The notes below the pieces were generated by a model. It was not told the DNA's origin. It did not search any database and saw nothing but the letters and a program-made list of their open reading frames with translations. 39,565 nucleotides of DNA from positions 260,853 through 300,417 of the forward strand of contig CCNB01000045.1 of NCBI GenBank assembly GCA_000824785.1. The letters are read 5' to 3'. Of the stretch, positions 1 through 8,879 are shown in pieces. Within the stretch, counting starts at the first letter, position 1; every line of letters starts with the position of its first letter. Source of the DNA: Mesorhizobium plurifarium (GTDB lineage: Bacteria > Pseudomonadota > Alphaproteobacteria > Rhizobiales > Rhizobiaceae). Position numbers and translations under genes: made by a program.

Positions 1-24
1 ACAAGGGGAGAAGGGGGAGCCCGC

Positions 25-2022
25 ATGACCCTCGGCGCCACCATCACACCCGAAGGCATCCGCTTTGCCGTCTGGTCCTCATCGGCGCGACGTCTCTGGG
101 TCTCGCTTTTCGACGACAGCGGCGCTCGCGAACTCGATCGGCTGGAGCTGAAGCCGGAAGGCGACGGCGTGCATGCGCTCCTTGTCTCTGGCCTCGGCGA
201 CGGCACGCGTTATGCCTTTCGCGCCGACGGCGACTACGCGCCCGAACGGGGTCTGTGGTTCGACCCGGATAAGCTTCTCACCGACCCCTATGCCGTTGAG
301 GTCGATCGTCCATACCAATACCATTGGCGGCTTGCCGCCGAACGCAACGAAGGCGCCGATACAGCCTCGCTGATGCCGAAGGCCGTAGCGCGGTCCCTGC
401 CCAAGCCGGTGCCGGCCAAGCCGCCGCTGTTCCAACCCGGCGGCCTGATCTACGAGCTCAATGTCCGCTCTTTCACCAGGCTGCACCCGGACGTCCCGGA
501 AGCGCAGCGCGGCACCGTCGCGGCGCTTGCCCATCCGGCCATCATCGAGCATCTGAAGCGTCTCGGCGTCTCGGCCGTGGAACTGATGCCGGTCACCGCA
601 TGGATCGACGAGCGGCATCTGCCGCCGCTCGGCCTCGGCAACGCCTGGGGCTACAATCCCGTCACCTTCATGGCGCTCGATCCACGCCTGGCGCCTGGCG
701 GCCTTAAGGAGTTGCGCGACACCGTCGCCGCGCTGCGCAAGGCGGGCATCGGCACCATCCTCGACCTCGTCTTCAACCACACCGGCGAGAGCGACCGGCT
801 CGGGCCGACGCTGTCGCTGCGCGGGCTCGATGCGCTGGCTTATTACCGGCATCAGCCGGACGGCAGGCTGGTCAACGACACCGGCACCGGCAACACCGTC
901 GCCTGCGACCACCCGGCGGTGCGCGAGATGGTGCTCGACACGCTGCGCCACTTCGTCCGCTTCGCCGGCGTAGACGGCTTCCGCTTCGATCTGGCGCCGG
1001 TGCTCGGCCGCGTCGACGGCGCCTTCGACCCGGACGCGCCGCTGCTCCGGGACATTGCCGGCGATCCCGTGCTCGCCCACCGCGTGCTGATCGCCGAACC
1101 GTGGGATATCGGTCCGAACGGCTATCAGCTCGGCAATTTCCGCCCGCCCTATCTGGAATGGAACGACCGCTATCGGGACGATGTCAGACGCTTCTGGCGC
1201 GGCGATGCCTGCGCGATCGGCGCCTTGGCCACCCGGCTTGCCGGTTCTTCGGATGTCTTTGGTAGGGAGGACGGCCCGGTCAGCCGCACGGTCAACTTCA
1301 TCGCCGCGCATGACGGCATGACGCTGGCCGACATCGTCGCTTACGAGCGCAAGCATAACGAAGCCAATGGCGAGCAGAATCGCGACGGCCACAACGACAA
1401 TCTGTCCTGGAACAACGGCGTCGAGGGCGAGACGGGCGACGAGGCGATCATCGCGGCCCGTTCCAGCGACCGGCGCGCCTTGCTCGCCACCCTTTTCGCC
1501 TCGCGCGGCACCATCATGCTGACGGCCGGCGACGAGTTCGGCCGCACGCAGAAAGGCAACAACAATGCCTATGCGCAGGACAACCGCATCACCTGGCTCG
1601 ACTGGGTCGGCCGAGATGAGGCGCTTGAGAAGTATGCATCGTCGCTCGCTACGCTGCGCCGGGCCTTTCCTGCGCTGACGGATACGCACTTCCTGACCGG
1701 CGAGCCCGCCGACGGATCGGAAATCCCCGACGTCGCCTGGCTGACCGAGACCGGCGCGCCGCCCGGCGAGGCCGACTGGAACGATCCCGGCCGCCATCGC
1801 CTCGTCATGTTGCTCGGCGACAACGAGGGCGGCCGCCTTGCCGTGATGATCAATGGCGACCGCCGGCAATGCGTCTTCACCTTGCCCGCGCGGGATGGCT
1901 TCGAGTGGCTCCCGGCGGTCGAGACGCAGCCGGTCGATCTTGCGCGGCCGTTACCCGGCCGCAGTGTCGGTTTCATGATCGAGCGGCGTGCCGCTGGATC
2001 GGGCAACAGGAAGGGCTCGTGA
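25..2022 (+). CDS. glgX: Glycogen debranching enzyme GlgX (GH13)
   Basis: Isoamylase-type enzyme that hydrolyses alpha-1,6 branches of glycogen in the cytoplasm, usually after phosphorylase has shortened the outer chains. The 665-residue product has the isoamylase N-terminal domain (about 1-130) followed by a GH13 barrel with all four conserved regions: DLVFNHTGE (about 246-254), GFRFDLAP with the nucleophile Asp near 321, LIAEPWDIG with the acid/base Glu near 357, and FIAAHDG with the His-Asp pair near 428. Length is normal for GlgX. The ATG follows a purine-rich ribosome site (agggggag). The stop overlaps the start of the next GH13 gene as TGATG, so the two are probably co-translated. In rhizobia glgX usually ends a glg cluster, whose remainder would lie left of this window. 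Confidence 0.95.
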   Translation: MTLGATITPEGIRFAVWSSSARRLWVSLFDDSGARELDRLELKPEGDGVHALLVSGLGDGTRYAFRADGDYAPERGLWFDPDKLLTDPYAVEVDRPYQYHWRLAAERNEGADTASLMPKAVARSLPKPVPAKPPLFQPGGLIYELNVRSFTRLHPDVPEAQRGTVAALAHPAIIEHLKRLGVSAVELMPVTAWIDERHLPPLGLGNAWGYNPVTFMALDPRLAPGGLKELRDTVAALRKAGIGTILDLVFNHTGESDRLGPTLSLRGLDALAYYRHQPDGRLVNDTGTGNTVACDHPAVREMVLDTLRHFVRFAGVDGFRFDLAPVLGRVDGAFDPDAPLLRDIAGDPVLAHRVLIAEPWDIGPNGYQLGNFRPPYLEWNDRYRDDVRRFWRGDACAIGALATRLAGSSDVFGREDGPVSRTVNFIAAHDGMTLADIVAYERKHNEANGEQNRDGHNDNLSWNNGVEGETGDEAIIAARSSDRRALLATLFASRGTIMLTAGDEFGRTQKGNNNAYAQDNRITWLDWVGRDEALEKYASSLATLRRAFPALTDTHFLTGEPADGSEIPDVAWLTETGAPPGEADWNDPGRHRLVMLLGDNEGGRLAVMINGDRRQCVFTLPARDGFEWLPAVETQPVDLARPLPGRSVGFMIERRAAGSGNRKGS

Positions 2023-3677
2023 TGGCTGGCGACAATTCCGGGCCAGGGAGCGAATGGTGGCGCGGCTGCGTCATCTACCAGGTCTATCCGCGCTCCTTCC
2101 AGGACACGACCGGCAACGGCAGCGGCGACCTCAAGGGCATCACCGCGCGGCTCGCCCATATCGCTTCGCTCGGTGTCGACGCGGTCTGGCTGTCGCCCTT
2201 CTTCAAGTCGCCGATGGCTGACATGGGCTACGATGTGTCGGACTACCGCGATGTCGATCCGATGTTCGGGACGCTGGAGGATTTCGATGCGCTGGTCGCC
2301 GAGGCGCACCGGCTCGGCCTGAAGCTCATCATCGACCAGGTGATCTCGCATTCTTCCGACAAGCACGAATGGTTCGTCGAAAGCCGCGCCAGCCGCGACA
2401 ACGCCAAGGCGGACTGGTACGTCTGGGCCGATGCGAAGCCGGACGGCAGCGCGCCCAACAATTGGCAATCGCTGTTCGGCGGTCCCGCCTGGGAGTGGGA
2501 CGCCACCCGCCGGCAATATTACATGCACAATTTCCTGGCCGCGCAGCCGGACTTGAATTTCCACAACCCGGAGGTCCAGGACGCGCTGCTCGACACCGTG
2601 CGCTTCTGGCTGGAGCGCGGCGTCGACGGCTTTCGGCTCGATACGGTCAACTACTATGTCCACGACCGCTGGCTGCGCGACAACCCGCCTTTGGCCTCAA
2701 GCGTCGCCGGCACCAACGGTGCGACCAGCACCTATGCCTTCCAAGAGCATCTTTTCGACAAGACGCGACCCGAGAATCTCGACTTCCTGAAACGCTTCCG
2801 CGCGCTGCTTGACGAATATCCGGGCCGCGCCGCGGTCGGCGAGGTGGGCGACGAGGAGCGTTCGTTGCAGACGCTCGCCGCCTATGTCTCCGGCGGCGAC
2901 AAATTGCAGATGTGCTACACGTTCGACCTGCTCAGCCCGCAATTTTCCGCCGCCCATGTGCGCGGCTGCGTCGAGGCGTTCGAGACGACCGCCCCGGACG
3001 GCTGGGTCTGCTGGGCCTTCTCCAACCATGATGTCGTGCGCCATGTCAGCCGCTGGACGCGGCCCGGCGAGAGCTCCGACGCGGTGGCGAAATTCTCGAT
3101 CGCGCTGCTGTCATGCCTGCGCGGCTCGATCTGCCTCTATCAGGGCGAGGAACTGGGGCTGGAGGAGGCGGAGCTCGCCTATGAGGATCTGCGCGATCCC
3201 GTCGGCATTCGCTTCTGGCCGGGCGTGAAGGGCAGGGACGGCTGCCGCACGCCGATGGTCTGGGAAGCAGAGGCCGAGAATGCCGGTTTTTCGACGGCCA
3301 AGCCCTGGCTGCCGGTGCCGCAGGCGCATCGCGCCAGGGCGGTCGACGTCGAGAATGGCGAGGACCGTTCGGTGCTTGCCGCCTATCGGTCGATCCTTGC
3401 CCTGCGCAAAGCCCATCCGGCGCTGATCGAAGGCTCGATCCGCTTTCTCGATGCCGACGGCGATGTGCTCGCTTTCCTGCGCGTGCGCGACGGCGAAAGG
3501 CTGCTTTGCGTTTTCAATTTCTCGGCCGAGGCCACAGGTTGGGCGCTGCCCGCGGAGATCGGCGAGGCCGAGATAACGGCCTTTGACATCGACGCCGCCG
3601 GCGTTCTTACCGGTGTCGTCGAGGAGAGCGCGGTGGCGCTGCCGCCTCTGGGCAGTTTCGTCGGCAGAGTTGGCTGA
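2022..3677 (+). CDS. Alpha-glucosidase, GH13 family
   Basis: Cytoplasmic GH13 exo-glucosidase of the oligo-1,6-glucosidase/maltase group, 551 residues. Visible motifs: VWLSPFFKSPMADMGYDVSD near residues 52-71, IIDQVISHSSDKH (region I), GFRLDTVNYY with the nucleophile Asp, AVGEVGDEE with the acid/base Glu, and AFSNHDVVRH (region IV). The frame stays open 51 codons upstream inside glgX. I chose the ATG at 2022 because it overlaps the glgX stop, is preceded by AGGAAGG at a suitable distance, and puts the family's N-terminal WWRGCVIYQVYPRSFQD near the start. Placement after glgX suggests it hydrolyses the short malto-oligosaccharides released by debranching. Substrate (maltose, isomaltose or sucrose) cannot be told from sequence. 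It ends only 8 bases from the convergent TadG-like gene. Confidence 0.92.
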   Translation: MAGDNSGPGSEWWRGCVIYQVYPRSFQDTTGNGSGDLKGITARLAHIASLGVDAVWLSPFFKSPMADMGYDVSDYRDVDPMFGTLEDFDALVAEAHRLGLKLIIDQVISHSSDKHEWFVESRASRDNAKADWYVWADAKPDGSAPNNWQSLFGGPAWEWDATRRQYYMHNFLAAQPDLNFHNPEVQDALLDTVRFWLERGVDGFRLDTVNYYVHDRWLRDNPPLASSVAGTNGATSTYAFQEHLFDKTRPENLDFLKRFRALLDEYPGRAAVGEVGDEERSLQTLAAYVSGGDKLQMCYTFDLLSPQFSAAHVRGCVEAFETTAPDGWVCWAFSNHDVVRHVSRWTRPGESSDAVAKFSIALLSCLRGSICLYQGEELGLEEAELAYEDLRDPVGIRFWPGVKGRDGCRTPMVWEAEAENAGFSTAKPWLPVPQAHRARAVDVENGEDRSVLAAYRSILALRKAHPALIEGSIRFLDADGDVLAFLRVRDGERLLCVFNFSAEATGWALPAEIGEAEITAFDIDAAGVLTGVVEESAVALPPLGSFVGRVG

Positions 3678-3685
3678 CGCTTGAC

Positions 3686-5452
3686 CTACTGGACGAGCAC
3701 CGAGCGACCGCAGGTCGCGCCGGTCACGCGCACATCGGCCTCGCCGACCCGGACGCCAAGCGCGCCGAGCACATTGTAGAGCAGGCTGTCCACCGGCGCG
3801 GTCACGCCGTTGAGCAGCGTCGTCACCGCCGGTTTCACCGTGCCGAGCAGGGCGGTCACGTCGAGGCCGAGCCCCAGCGCGTTGACCGAAAGCGACAGCT
3901 TGTTGACCAGCGATGTCGTCAGCGACTGCGTCAGGTTCTTCGTCGACACCGTCCTGATCGCCTTGTTGGCGATGTCGGTAGCGTTGTAGGTCAGTGTGGT
4001 CGGCGTCATGTTGGTGGCCGAGAAGGCCGACGATCCGGTGATCTGCAGCAGATTGAGGTTGATCAGCAACAGCTTGAGGCTGACATCCGCGATCTCCGCG
4101 TCGGAAAAGGTTTGCGGCTTGGTGAAGTCGGCGAAACCGCTGGCGCTGCTGTTGGCGAGATGGGCTGCGACCACGCCCGGCTGCGCGGCGATCGAGACCT
4201 TGATGCTGGAGGGGCCGGTCGGGCAGGTGATATCGGTCAGCTTGGCCTCCGCATAGGCGACTTCGACATTGAGCGGCAGGTTGACGGCAAGCAGGTTGAT
4301 GCCGCCGCCGAGATTGGAATTGCCGAGCGTAACGCTGGCGTTGAGCTTGATGCGGGTCTGCGCCGTGCGCACCACGGTGCCGGCTTCTCCCACCGCCAGC
4401 CAGGCCGAGTTCTGCATCGGCTCGCCGATGGCGATGGCAAGCGTCGTCGATGCCAGCCCCGGTATGGTGGCGCCGAGATTGACCGCAACCTGGTTCGTGC
4501 CGTTGGCCAGAGCGGCGGCGGCGGTGAGCATGCTGAGCGCGCTGGCATCGACCGACAGCCCGGCCGGCTTTTGCCCGATGCCGAGATCGCCGACGGAGCC
4601 GAGATCGATGAGGGTGCTGAGCGGAATCTTGACGGTGTTGGTGGCGCTGGAAGCCATGGTCTGCAGGGCGATCTTGGCCGTGCGGTCCAACCCGGGCACG
4701 TTGGCCATGGCGGTGGCGATCTGGCCGATCGTCGCCTTGGAGGCGAGCACGTCGGAATAGCTCACACCGGTCAGGTGCAATTGCGTCGCCAGCGCATCGG
4801 TGAAGGAAAGAACGTCGACATCGGCCGATACCAGCGAATTGTAGTCCATCACGCTGAGCGAGATGTTGCCGCCGAGAAGGCCGCCGAGAAGCGCGTTGAG
4901 AATGCCGCCATTGAGGCTGGCAAGCCGCGAGCCGACCGAAAATGCCGCTTGCGGCTGCGCACTGGCGATTGCGGTCGTGCCAAGGGTGGGCGGCGCCATG
5001 ATCGAGCCAGCGAAGTAGAGCGTGCCTCGCTTCTTCAGCGAAACCTGCACGGCATTGTAGGGCAGCTTGCCCGCCTCGAACCGGCTGCCGGCGGCAATGG
5101 TGCTGACGCCCGTGTAGCGGCCCGGCACGATCTGGACGACAGCCTTGGTGGCGGTCGGCGCCACAGTGGTGCCTTGTTGCTGTACGGCGACCGAGGTGAT
5201 GCCATTGTCGGCGAGCGTCGTCAGCACCGCCTGCTGGGCATTGGTGATGTTCGCGGCCGCGGCGATGGCGGCAAGGTCGACGATCGACTGCGCGGCCCTG
5301 CGCTCGTTGTAGAGCGAGCCTTCGTCGATCGCGAAGGCGGTCAGGGCCAGCGCCACCGGCGCGCATAGCGCCGTCATGACGGCGAAATTCGCGCTACGGT
5401 CGGCGACGAGCCTACGCGTCGCCGCCATCAATCCCCCCTTGACGGGCATCAT
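3686..5452 (-). CDS. TadG-like pilus-assembly/secreted protein
   Basis: Protein of 588 residues whose first 70 match the TadE/G-like N-terminal module: a short basic stretch, RSANFAVMTALCAPVALALTA as a single membrane segment, then DEGSLYNERRAAQSIVDLAA, typical of TadG proteins that follow a class III signal or anchor. The remaining roughly 500 residues are Ala, Ser, Thr and Val-rich with no motif I recognise, as expected for an extracytoplasmic domain. The start overlaps the stop of the upstream TadE-like gene as ATGATG, preceded by GGAGG. A second ATG eight codons in (5428) has an AAGGGGGG site and is an equally good start. TadG normally belongs to a Tad (Flp) pilus locus, but no tadA, tadB, tadC, cpaB or flp gene is nearby, so this is an orphan pair of uncertain role. 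Confidence 0.75.
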   Translation of the reverse strand: MMPVKGGLMAATRRLVADRSANFAVMTALCAPVALALTAFAIDEGSLYNERRAAQSIVDLAAIAAAANITNAQQAVLTTLADNGITSVAVQQQGTTVAPTATKAVVQIVPGRYTGVSTIAAGSRFEAGKLPYNAVQVSLKKRGTLYFAGSIMAPPTLGTTAIASAQPQAAFSVGSRLASLNGGILNALLGGLLGGNISLSVMDYNSLVSADVDVLSFTDALATQLHLTGVSYSDVLASKATIGQIATAMANVPGLDRTAKIALQTMASSATNTVKIPLSTLIDLGSVGDLGIGQKPAGLSVDASALSMLTAAAALANGTNQVAVNLGATIPGLASTTLAIAIGEPMQNSAWLAVGEAGTVVRTAQTRIKLNASVTLGNSNLGGGINLLAVNLPLNVEVAYAEAKLTDITCPTGPSSIKVSIAAQPGVVAAHLANSSASGFADFTKPQTFSDAEIADVSLKLLLINLNLLQITGSSAFSATNMTPTTLTYNATDIANKAIRTVSTKNLTQSLTTSLVNKLSLSVNALGLGLDVTALLGTVKPAVTTLLNGVTAPVDSLLYNVLGALGVRVGEADVRVTGATCGRSVLVQ

Positions 5453-5895
5453 ATGCCTCCGACACGGATCGTCGACTGGCGCTGGATCGTCGTGCCCGGC
5501 AGCGGCAGCGTCTTGAACAGGTTCCAGATCGGCAGGTTGCGTGCATCGTAGGTGACCGAAACCACGAACTGGCTGCCGTCGGCGACACTGTCCTGCGCGT
5601 TGACGGTCAGCTTGTTGGGATCGACGAAGGGATAGCCCGAGACGTCGTGTGCGATGAAATCGGTGACCAGCGCCTGTCGCTCGGTCTGGTTCAGGCCGGC
5701 AATCGCCGTGCGCGCCGCGTCGGCGGCGATCTGCTGCACGGAGTGGCTGGCGCCAAAATAGATTCCGTATGCAACCATGCCGAGCAGAAGCAGGATGAAG
5801 ATCGGCGCAAGCATGGCGAATTCGATTGCCGATGTGCCCGTGGCGTCAGCCCGGAAACGACACCACGAAGCAGGGAATTTTCGGTTTTTCAGCAT
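5449..5895 (-). CDS. TadE-like minor pseudopilin
   Basis: Small membrane protein of 148 residues. It has a basic N-terminus followed by GTSAIEFAMLAPIFILLLLG (about 21-40), the Glu-containing hydrophobic segment diagnostic of TadE/TadF pseudopilins that are cleaved by a prepilin peptidase. The remainder is a short extracytoplasmic domain ending IQRQSTIRVGGI. The ATG at 5895 was chosen because the family's short polar leader begins there. The frame continues upstream to 6018, but those extra residues do not resemble TadE, and no strong ribosome site marks either start. It is coupled to the downstream TadG-like gene by a 4-base overlap. The pair probably makes minor, surface-associated pilin-like proteins, but the rest of a Tad machine is missing here. 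Confidence 0.78.
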   Translation of the reverse strand: MLKNRKFPASWCRFRADATGTSAIEFAMLAPIFILLLLGMVAYGIYFGASHSVQQIAADAARTAIAGLNQTERQALVTDFIAHDVSGYPFVDPNKLTVNAQDSVADGSQFVVSVTYDARNLPIWNLFKTLPLPGTTIQRQSTIRVGGI

Positions 5896-6189
5896 GATGC
5901 GGAGAATGCCAAAACCTGCCTGCAAAAACAGAAAACGCGTCGAACAACCGGCAGGTGTGCCAAGTTGAAGACAAGCTCTAAGCTTTAGTTTTCGCTGTTT
6001 TAGCGTGATGACGCTCACTCTGCGTCAAGCAGGCAATGGTTGAAATAAGATTTCCCTCTGTCTAGTCTCCTGCCACCAGCTGCCGGATGGGACCGGCGGC
6101 ACGCCTGAAACGGGGCCGTTTCAACGGTTCCGGGGTGTCAAAACTTAAGAAGGCGCGGCTGAGGGGCTGCGCCGACAGGGAGAAACTTC
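5896..6189. promoter_or_regulatory. Divergent promoter region between tadE-like gene and oppA
   Basis: This 294-base non-coding stretch separates the minus-strand pilin pair from the plus-strand opp operon and must hold both promoters. Two overlapping small inverted repeats are visible: AGCGT-GATG-ACGCT at 6002-6015 and GACGC-7-GCGTC at 6010-6026. On the plus strand TTGAAA at 6040 with a weak TAGTCT 17 bases downstream is a possible promoter for oppA. No RNA gene is apparent. Confidence 0.4.
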
Positions 6190-7782
6190 ATGCTGAAAAA
6201 CATGCTGAAGGCGACGGCGTTCGCCACCACCATGGCTCTGGCCACAGGCTCCTTTTACACGCATGCTTTTGCCGAAACCGTCTACAACCGCGGGGCCGCT
6301 GCCGAGGCGGAAACGGTCGATCCGCACAAGACCTCGACGGTCTACGAAGCCGATATCATACGCGACCTGTTCCAGGGTCTCGTCATGCATGACCAGAAGA
6401 CGAACCTCATTCCGGGCGCCGCCGAAAGCTGGACGGTCTCCGATGACGGCACTGTCTACACTTTCAAGCTGCGCAAGGACGGCCTCTGGTCGGACGGCAC
6501 ACCGGTGACGGCGGACGACTTCGTCTATTCGTTCCACCGGCTGGAAGATCCGGCCACCGCCGCGGAATACGCTTCGATGCTCTATCCGGTGAAGGGCGCC
6601 GAGGACTTCAACACCAAGAAAGGCAAGGCCGAGGATATGGGCGTGAAGGCGATCGACGCCAACACGCTTGAAGTCACGCTGAAGGCGCCGACGCCTTATT
6701 TCCTGGAGATGCTGACCCATCAGGCGACCTATCCGGTCAACAAGGCTTCCATCGACAAGCTCGGCGCCGACTGGATCAAGCCGGGCAAGCTGGTCTCCAA
6801 CGGCGCCTATACGCTGGCAGAGTGGGTTCCCAATGACCATATGAAACTGGTCAAGAACCCGAAGTTCTGGGACGCCGCGAGCGTCAAGCTCGACGTGGTC
6901 AACTACATTCCGACCGAGGATCGCTCATCGGCGATGAAGCGTTTCGAGGCCGGCGAACTCGACAGCTATGGTGACCTGCCGACCGAACAGCTCGCCGATC
7001 TCAAAACCAAGTTTGGTGACCAGGTCCGCGTGGGGCCATATCTCGGCACCTATTATTATGCGATCAAGACCGACAAGGCGCCTTGGGACAATGTCGAACT
7101 GCGCAACGCCATCTCGATGGCGATCGATCGCGACTTCCTCGCCGAGAAGGTTTGGCAGAACTCGATGCTGCCTGGATATTCGATGGTGCCTCCGGGCATC
7201 GAGGGTTACACCCCGGCGCTGGCCAAATACGCGGACATGCCGCAGATCGACCGCGAGGATGAGGCCAAGAAGATCCTGGAGAAGCTCGGCTACACGCCCG
7301 AGCATCCGTTGAAGATGGAGATCCGCTACAATACTTCGGAAAACCACAAGAACACCGCGGTCGCCATCCAGGAACAGCTGAAGCCGCTCGGCGTCGAGGT
7401 GACGCTGCTCAACACCGATACCAAGACCCACTACGGCTTCCTCGAGCAGAAGGGCAATTACGACGTCGCCCGCGCCGCCTGGATCGCCGACTACAAGGAT
7501 CCGGAGACGTTCCTCGGCATCTCGCGCAAGGCGAGCGGCAACAACTACTCGAACTACAACAGCCCGGCCTATGAGGCCGCCATGGACAAGGCAGCCGCCG
7601 CCGGCGGCAAGCCTGAGGAGCGCATGAAGGACCTCGCCGCGGCCGAGCGTATCCTCGTCGACGATGTCGGTGAGATCCCGTTGCTCTACTACAGCTACCA
7701 CGACATCGTGTCCTCGAAGCTGCATGGCTTCGACGACAACGTCATGGACATCCACCCGTCCCGCTTCATCTCCAAGGACTGA
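6190..7782 (+). CDS. oppA: Oligopeptide ABC transporter substrate-binding protein
   Basis: Periplasmic binding protein of the SBP_bac_5 family, 530 residues, that captures peptides for the importer encoded immediately downstream. It starts with a Sec signal peptide (basic MLKNMLK, hydrophobic core, likely cleavage after HAFA near residue 28). The mature form begins ETVYNRGAAAEAETVDPHKT and continues with the family's characteristic ESWTVSDDGTVYTFKLR and LWSDGTPVTADDFVYSF stretches. Length fits OppA. CAGGGAGAAA precedes the ATG. A strong stem-loop lies between this gene and oppB, which probably helps make the binding protein in excess of the permease. The ligand could be di- or oligopeptides or another peptide-like solute; sequence alone does not decide. 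Confidence 0.93.
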   Translation: MLKNMLKATAFATTMALATGSFYTHAFAETVYNRGAAAEAETVDPHKTSTVYEADIIRDLFQGLVMHDQKTNLIPGAAESWTVSDDGTVYTFKLRKDGLWSDGTPVTADDFVYSFHRLEDPATAAEYASMLYPVKGAEDFNTKKGKAEDMGVKAIDANTLEVTLKAPTPYFLEMLTHQATYPVNKASIDKLGADWIKPGKLVSNGAYTLAEWVPNDHMKLVKNPKFWDAASVKLDVVNYIPTEDRSSAMKRFEAGELDSYGDLPTEQLADLKTKFGDQVRVGPYLGTYYYAIKTDKAPWDNVELRNAISMAIDRDFLAEKVWQNSMLPGYSMVPPGIEGYTPALAKYADMPQIDREDEAKKILEKLGYTPEHPLKMEIRYNTSENHKNTAVAIQEQLKPLGVEVTLLNTDTKTHYGFLEQKGNYDVARAAWIADYKDPETFLGISRKASGNNYSNYNSPAYEAAMDKAAAAGGKPEERMKDLAAAERILVDDVGEIPLLYYSYHDIVSSKLHGFDDNVMDIHPSRFISKD

Positions 7783-7800
7783 CAAGTAACCTTGGCCGTG

Positions 7801-7826
7801 CCGCCGCTCCTTTTTGGGAGCGGCGG
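7801..7826 (+). terminator. Stem-loop between oppA and oppB
   Basis: A perfect 10-bp stem CCGCCGCTCC / GGAGCGGCGG encloses the loop TTTTTG. It lies 18 bases after the oppA stop. There is no run of T after the stem, so it is unlikely to be a full intrinsic terminator. A partial terminator or an mRNA-protecting hairpin that leaves oppA transcript more abundant than oppBCDF is the more likely role. Confidence 0.6.
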
Positions 7827-7955
7827 CCGCGGTCTGTCGTCGTGCCGGGCCGAAAGTCGGGTTGGATTTTCAGGCTGCCCGGTGCGAAGATCAGAGATGC
7901 CAGCGCGCCACGGTCTCGTCTGGAGAGCTGTCGCCCTGGCTGAAGCGGGGCGCCG

Positions 7956-8879
7956 ATGCTGCGTTATGTCTTCCGGCGGCTGTTGACCGCCATACCGACG
8001 CTATTCGTGATCGTGACGGTGGCGTTCTTCCTGATCCGCGTCGCGCCAGGCGGCCCGTTCAACCAGGAACGGGGCCTCAGTCCCGAGATCAGGGCCAATC
8101 TCGAAGCCCAGTTCGGCCTCAACGATCCGCTCTGGCTGCAATATGTCCATTATCTCGGCAATCTTTTGCGCGGCAGTTTCGGCCCGAGCTACAATCTGCC
8201 GGATTTCACCGTCACCGAACTCTTCGCCAAGGGCCTGCCGATCTCGGTGCAGATCGGAACCTCGGCGCTGGTGCTGGCGCTGCTGCTCGGCTCCATCCTC
8301 GGCACGATCGCGGCACTCAACCAGAACAAGCTTGCCGACTATTCGGTGATTGCCTTGGCAACCGCCGGCAGCACCATCCCGACCTTCGTCACCGCCCCGG
8401 TGATCCAGCTCGTCTTCGGGCTTTCCTGGAAGCTGTTGCCGATCGGCGGTTGGGGTGACGGCGCCTTGATCAACAAGGTCGGCCCGGTGCTGACGCTCGC
8501 CTTGCCGCAGATCGCCATCGTCGCGCGGCTGATGCGCGGCTCGATGATCGAGAGCCTGCGCTCGCACCATATCCGCACCGCCCGCGCGCTCGGCCTCTCC
8601 GACTGGTCGGTGGTGGTCAAGCACGCGTTGCGCGGCGCCGTGCTGCCGATCGTCTCCTTCACGGGTCCGGCGGCCGCCGCGCTCCTGACCGGCTCGATCA
8701 TCGTCGAGACAATCTTTTCCATTCCCGGCGTCGGCCGCTACTTCGTCGATGCGGCGCTTAACCGCGACTACACGCTGGTCATGGGAACCGTGGTGGTGAT
8801 CGCGCTCTTCACCATCGTTTTCAACCTGATCGTCGACCTGCTCTACGCGGTCGTCGATCCGAGGGTGCGCTATGACTGA
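7956..8879 (+). CDS. oppB: Oligopeptide ABC transporter permease OppB
   Basis: Inner-membrane permease of 307 residues in the BPD_transp_1 (DppB/OppB) family. It begins MLRYVFRRLLTAIPTLFVIV, the usual amphipathic start and first membrane helix, followed by RVAPGGPF, the conserved motif of OppB-type permeases. The EAA-type coupling-helix region appears as RTARALGLSDWSVVVKHALR near residues 207-226, and the C-terminus VVDPRVRYD is typical. An ATG with a GAAGCGGGG stretch upstream sets the start. It overlaps oppC by 8 bases, so the two permease subunits are probably made in equal amounts and form a heterodimeric channel. The 173-base gap before it holds a stem-loop. Confidence 0.94.
   Translation: MLRYVFRRLLTAIPTLFVIVTVAFFLIRVAPGGPFNQERGLSPEIRANLEAQFGLNDPLWLQYVHYLGNLLRGSFGPSYNLPDFTVTELFAKGLPISVQIGTSALVLALLLGSILGTIAALNQNKLADYSVIALATAGSTIPTFVTAPVIQLVFGLSWKLLPIGGWGDGALINKVGPVLTLALPQIAIVARLMRGSMIESLRSHHIRTARALGLSDWSVVVKHALRGAVLPIVSFTGPAAAALLTGSIIVETIFSIPGVGRYFVDAALNRDYTLVMGTVVVIALFTIVFNLIVDLLYAVVDPRVRYD

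Noticed and set aside
79..1869. Long minus-strand open frame opposite glgX
   Set aside because: It is a codon-bias shadow of a GC-rich gene; the translation shows no domain and the plus strand encodes clear GlgX motifs.
3111..5366. 751-codon minus-strand frame overlapping the TadG-like gene and the alpha-glucosidase end
   Set aside because: It is out of frame with the recognisable TadG protein, and its composition is typical of a shadow frame.
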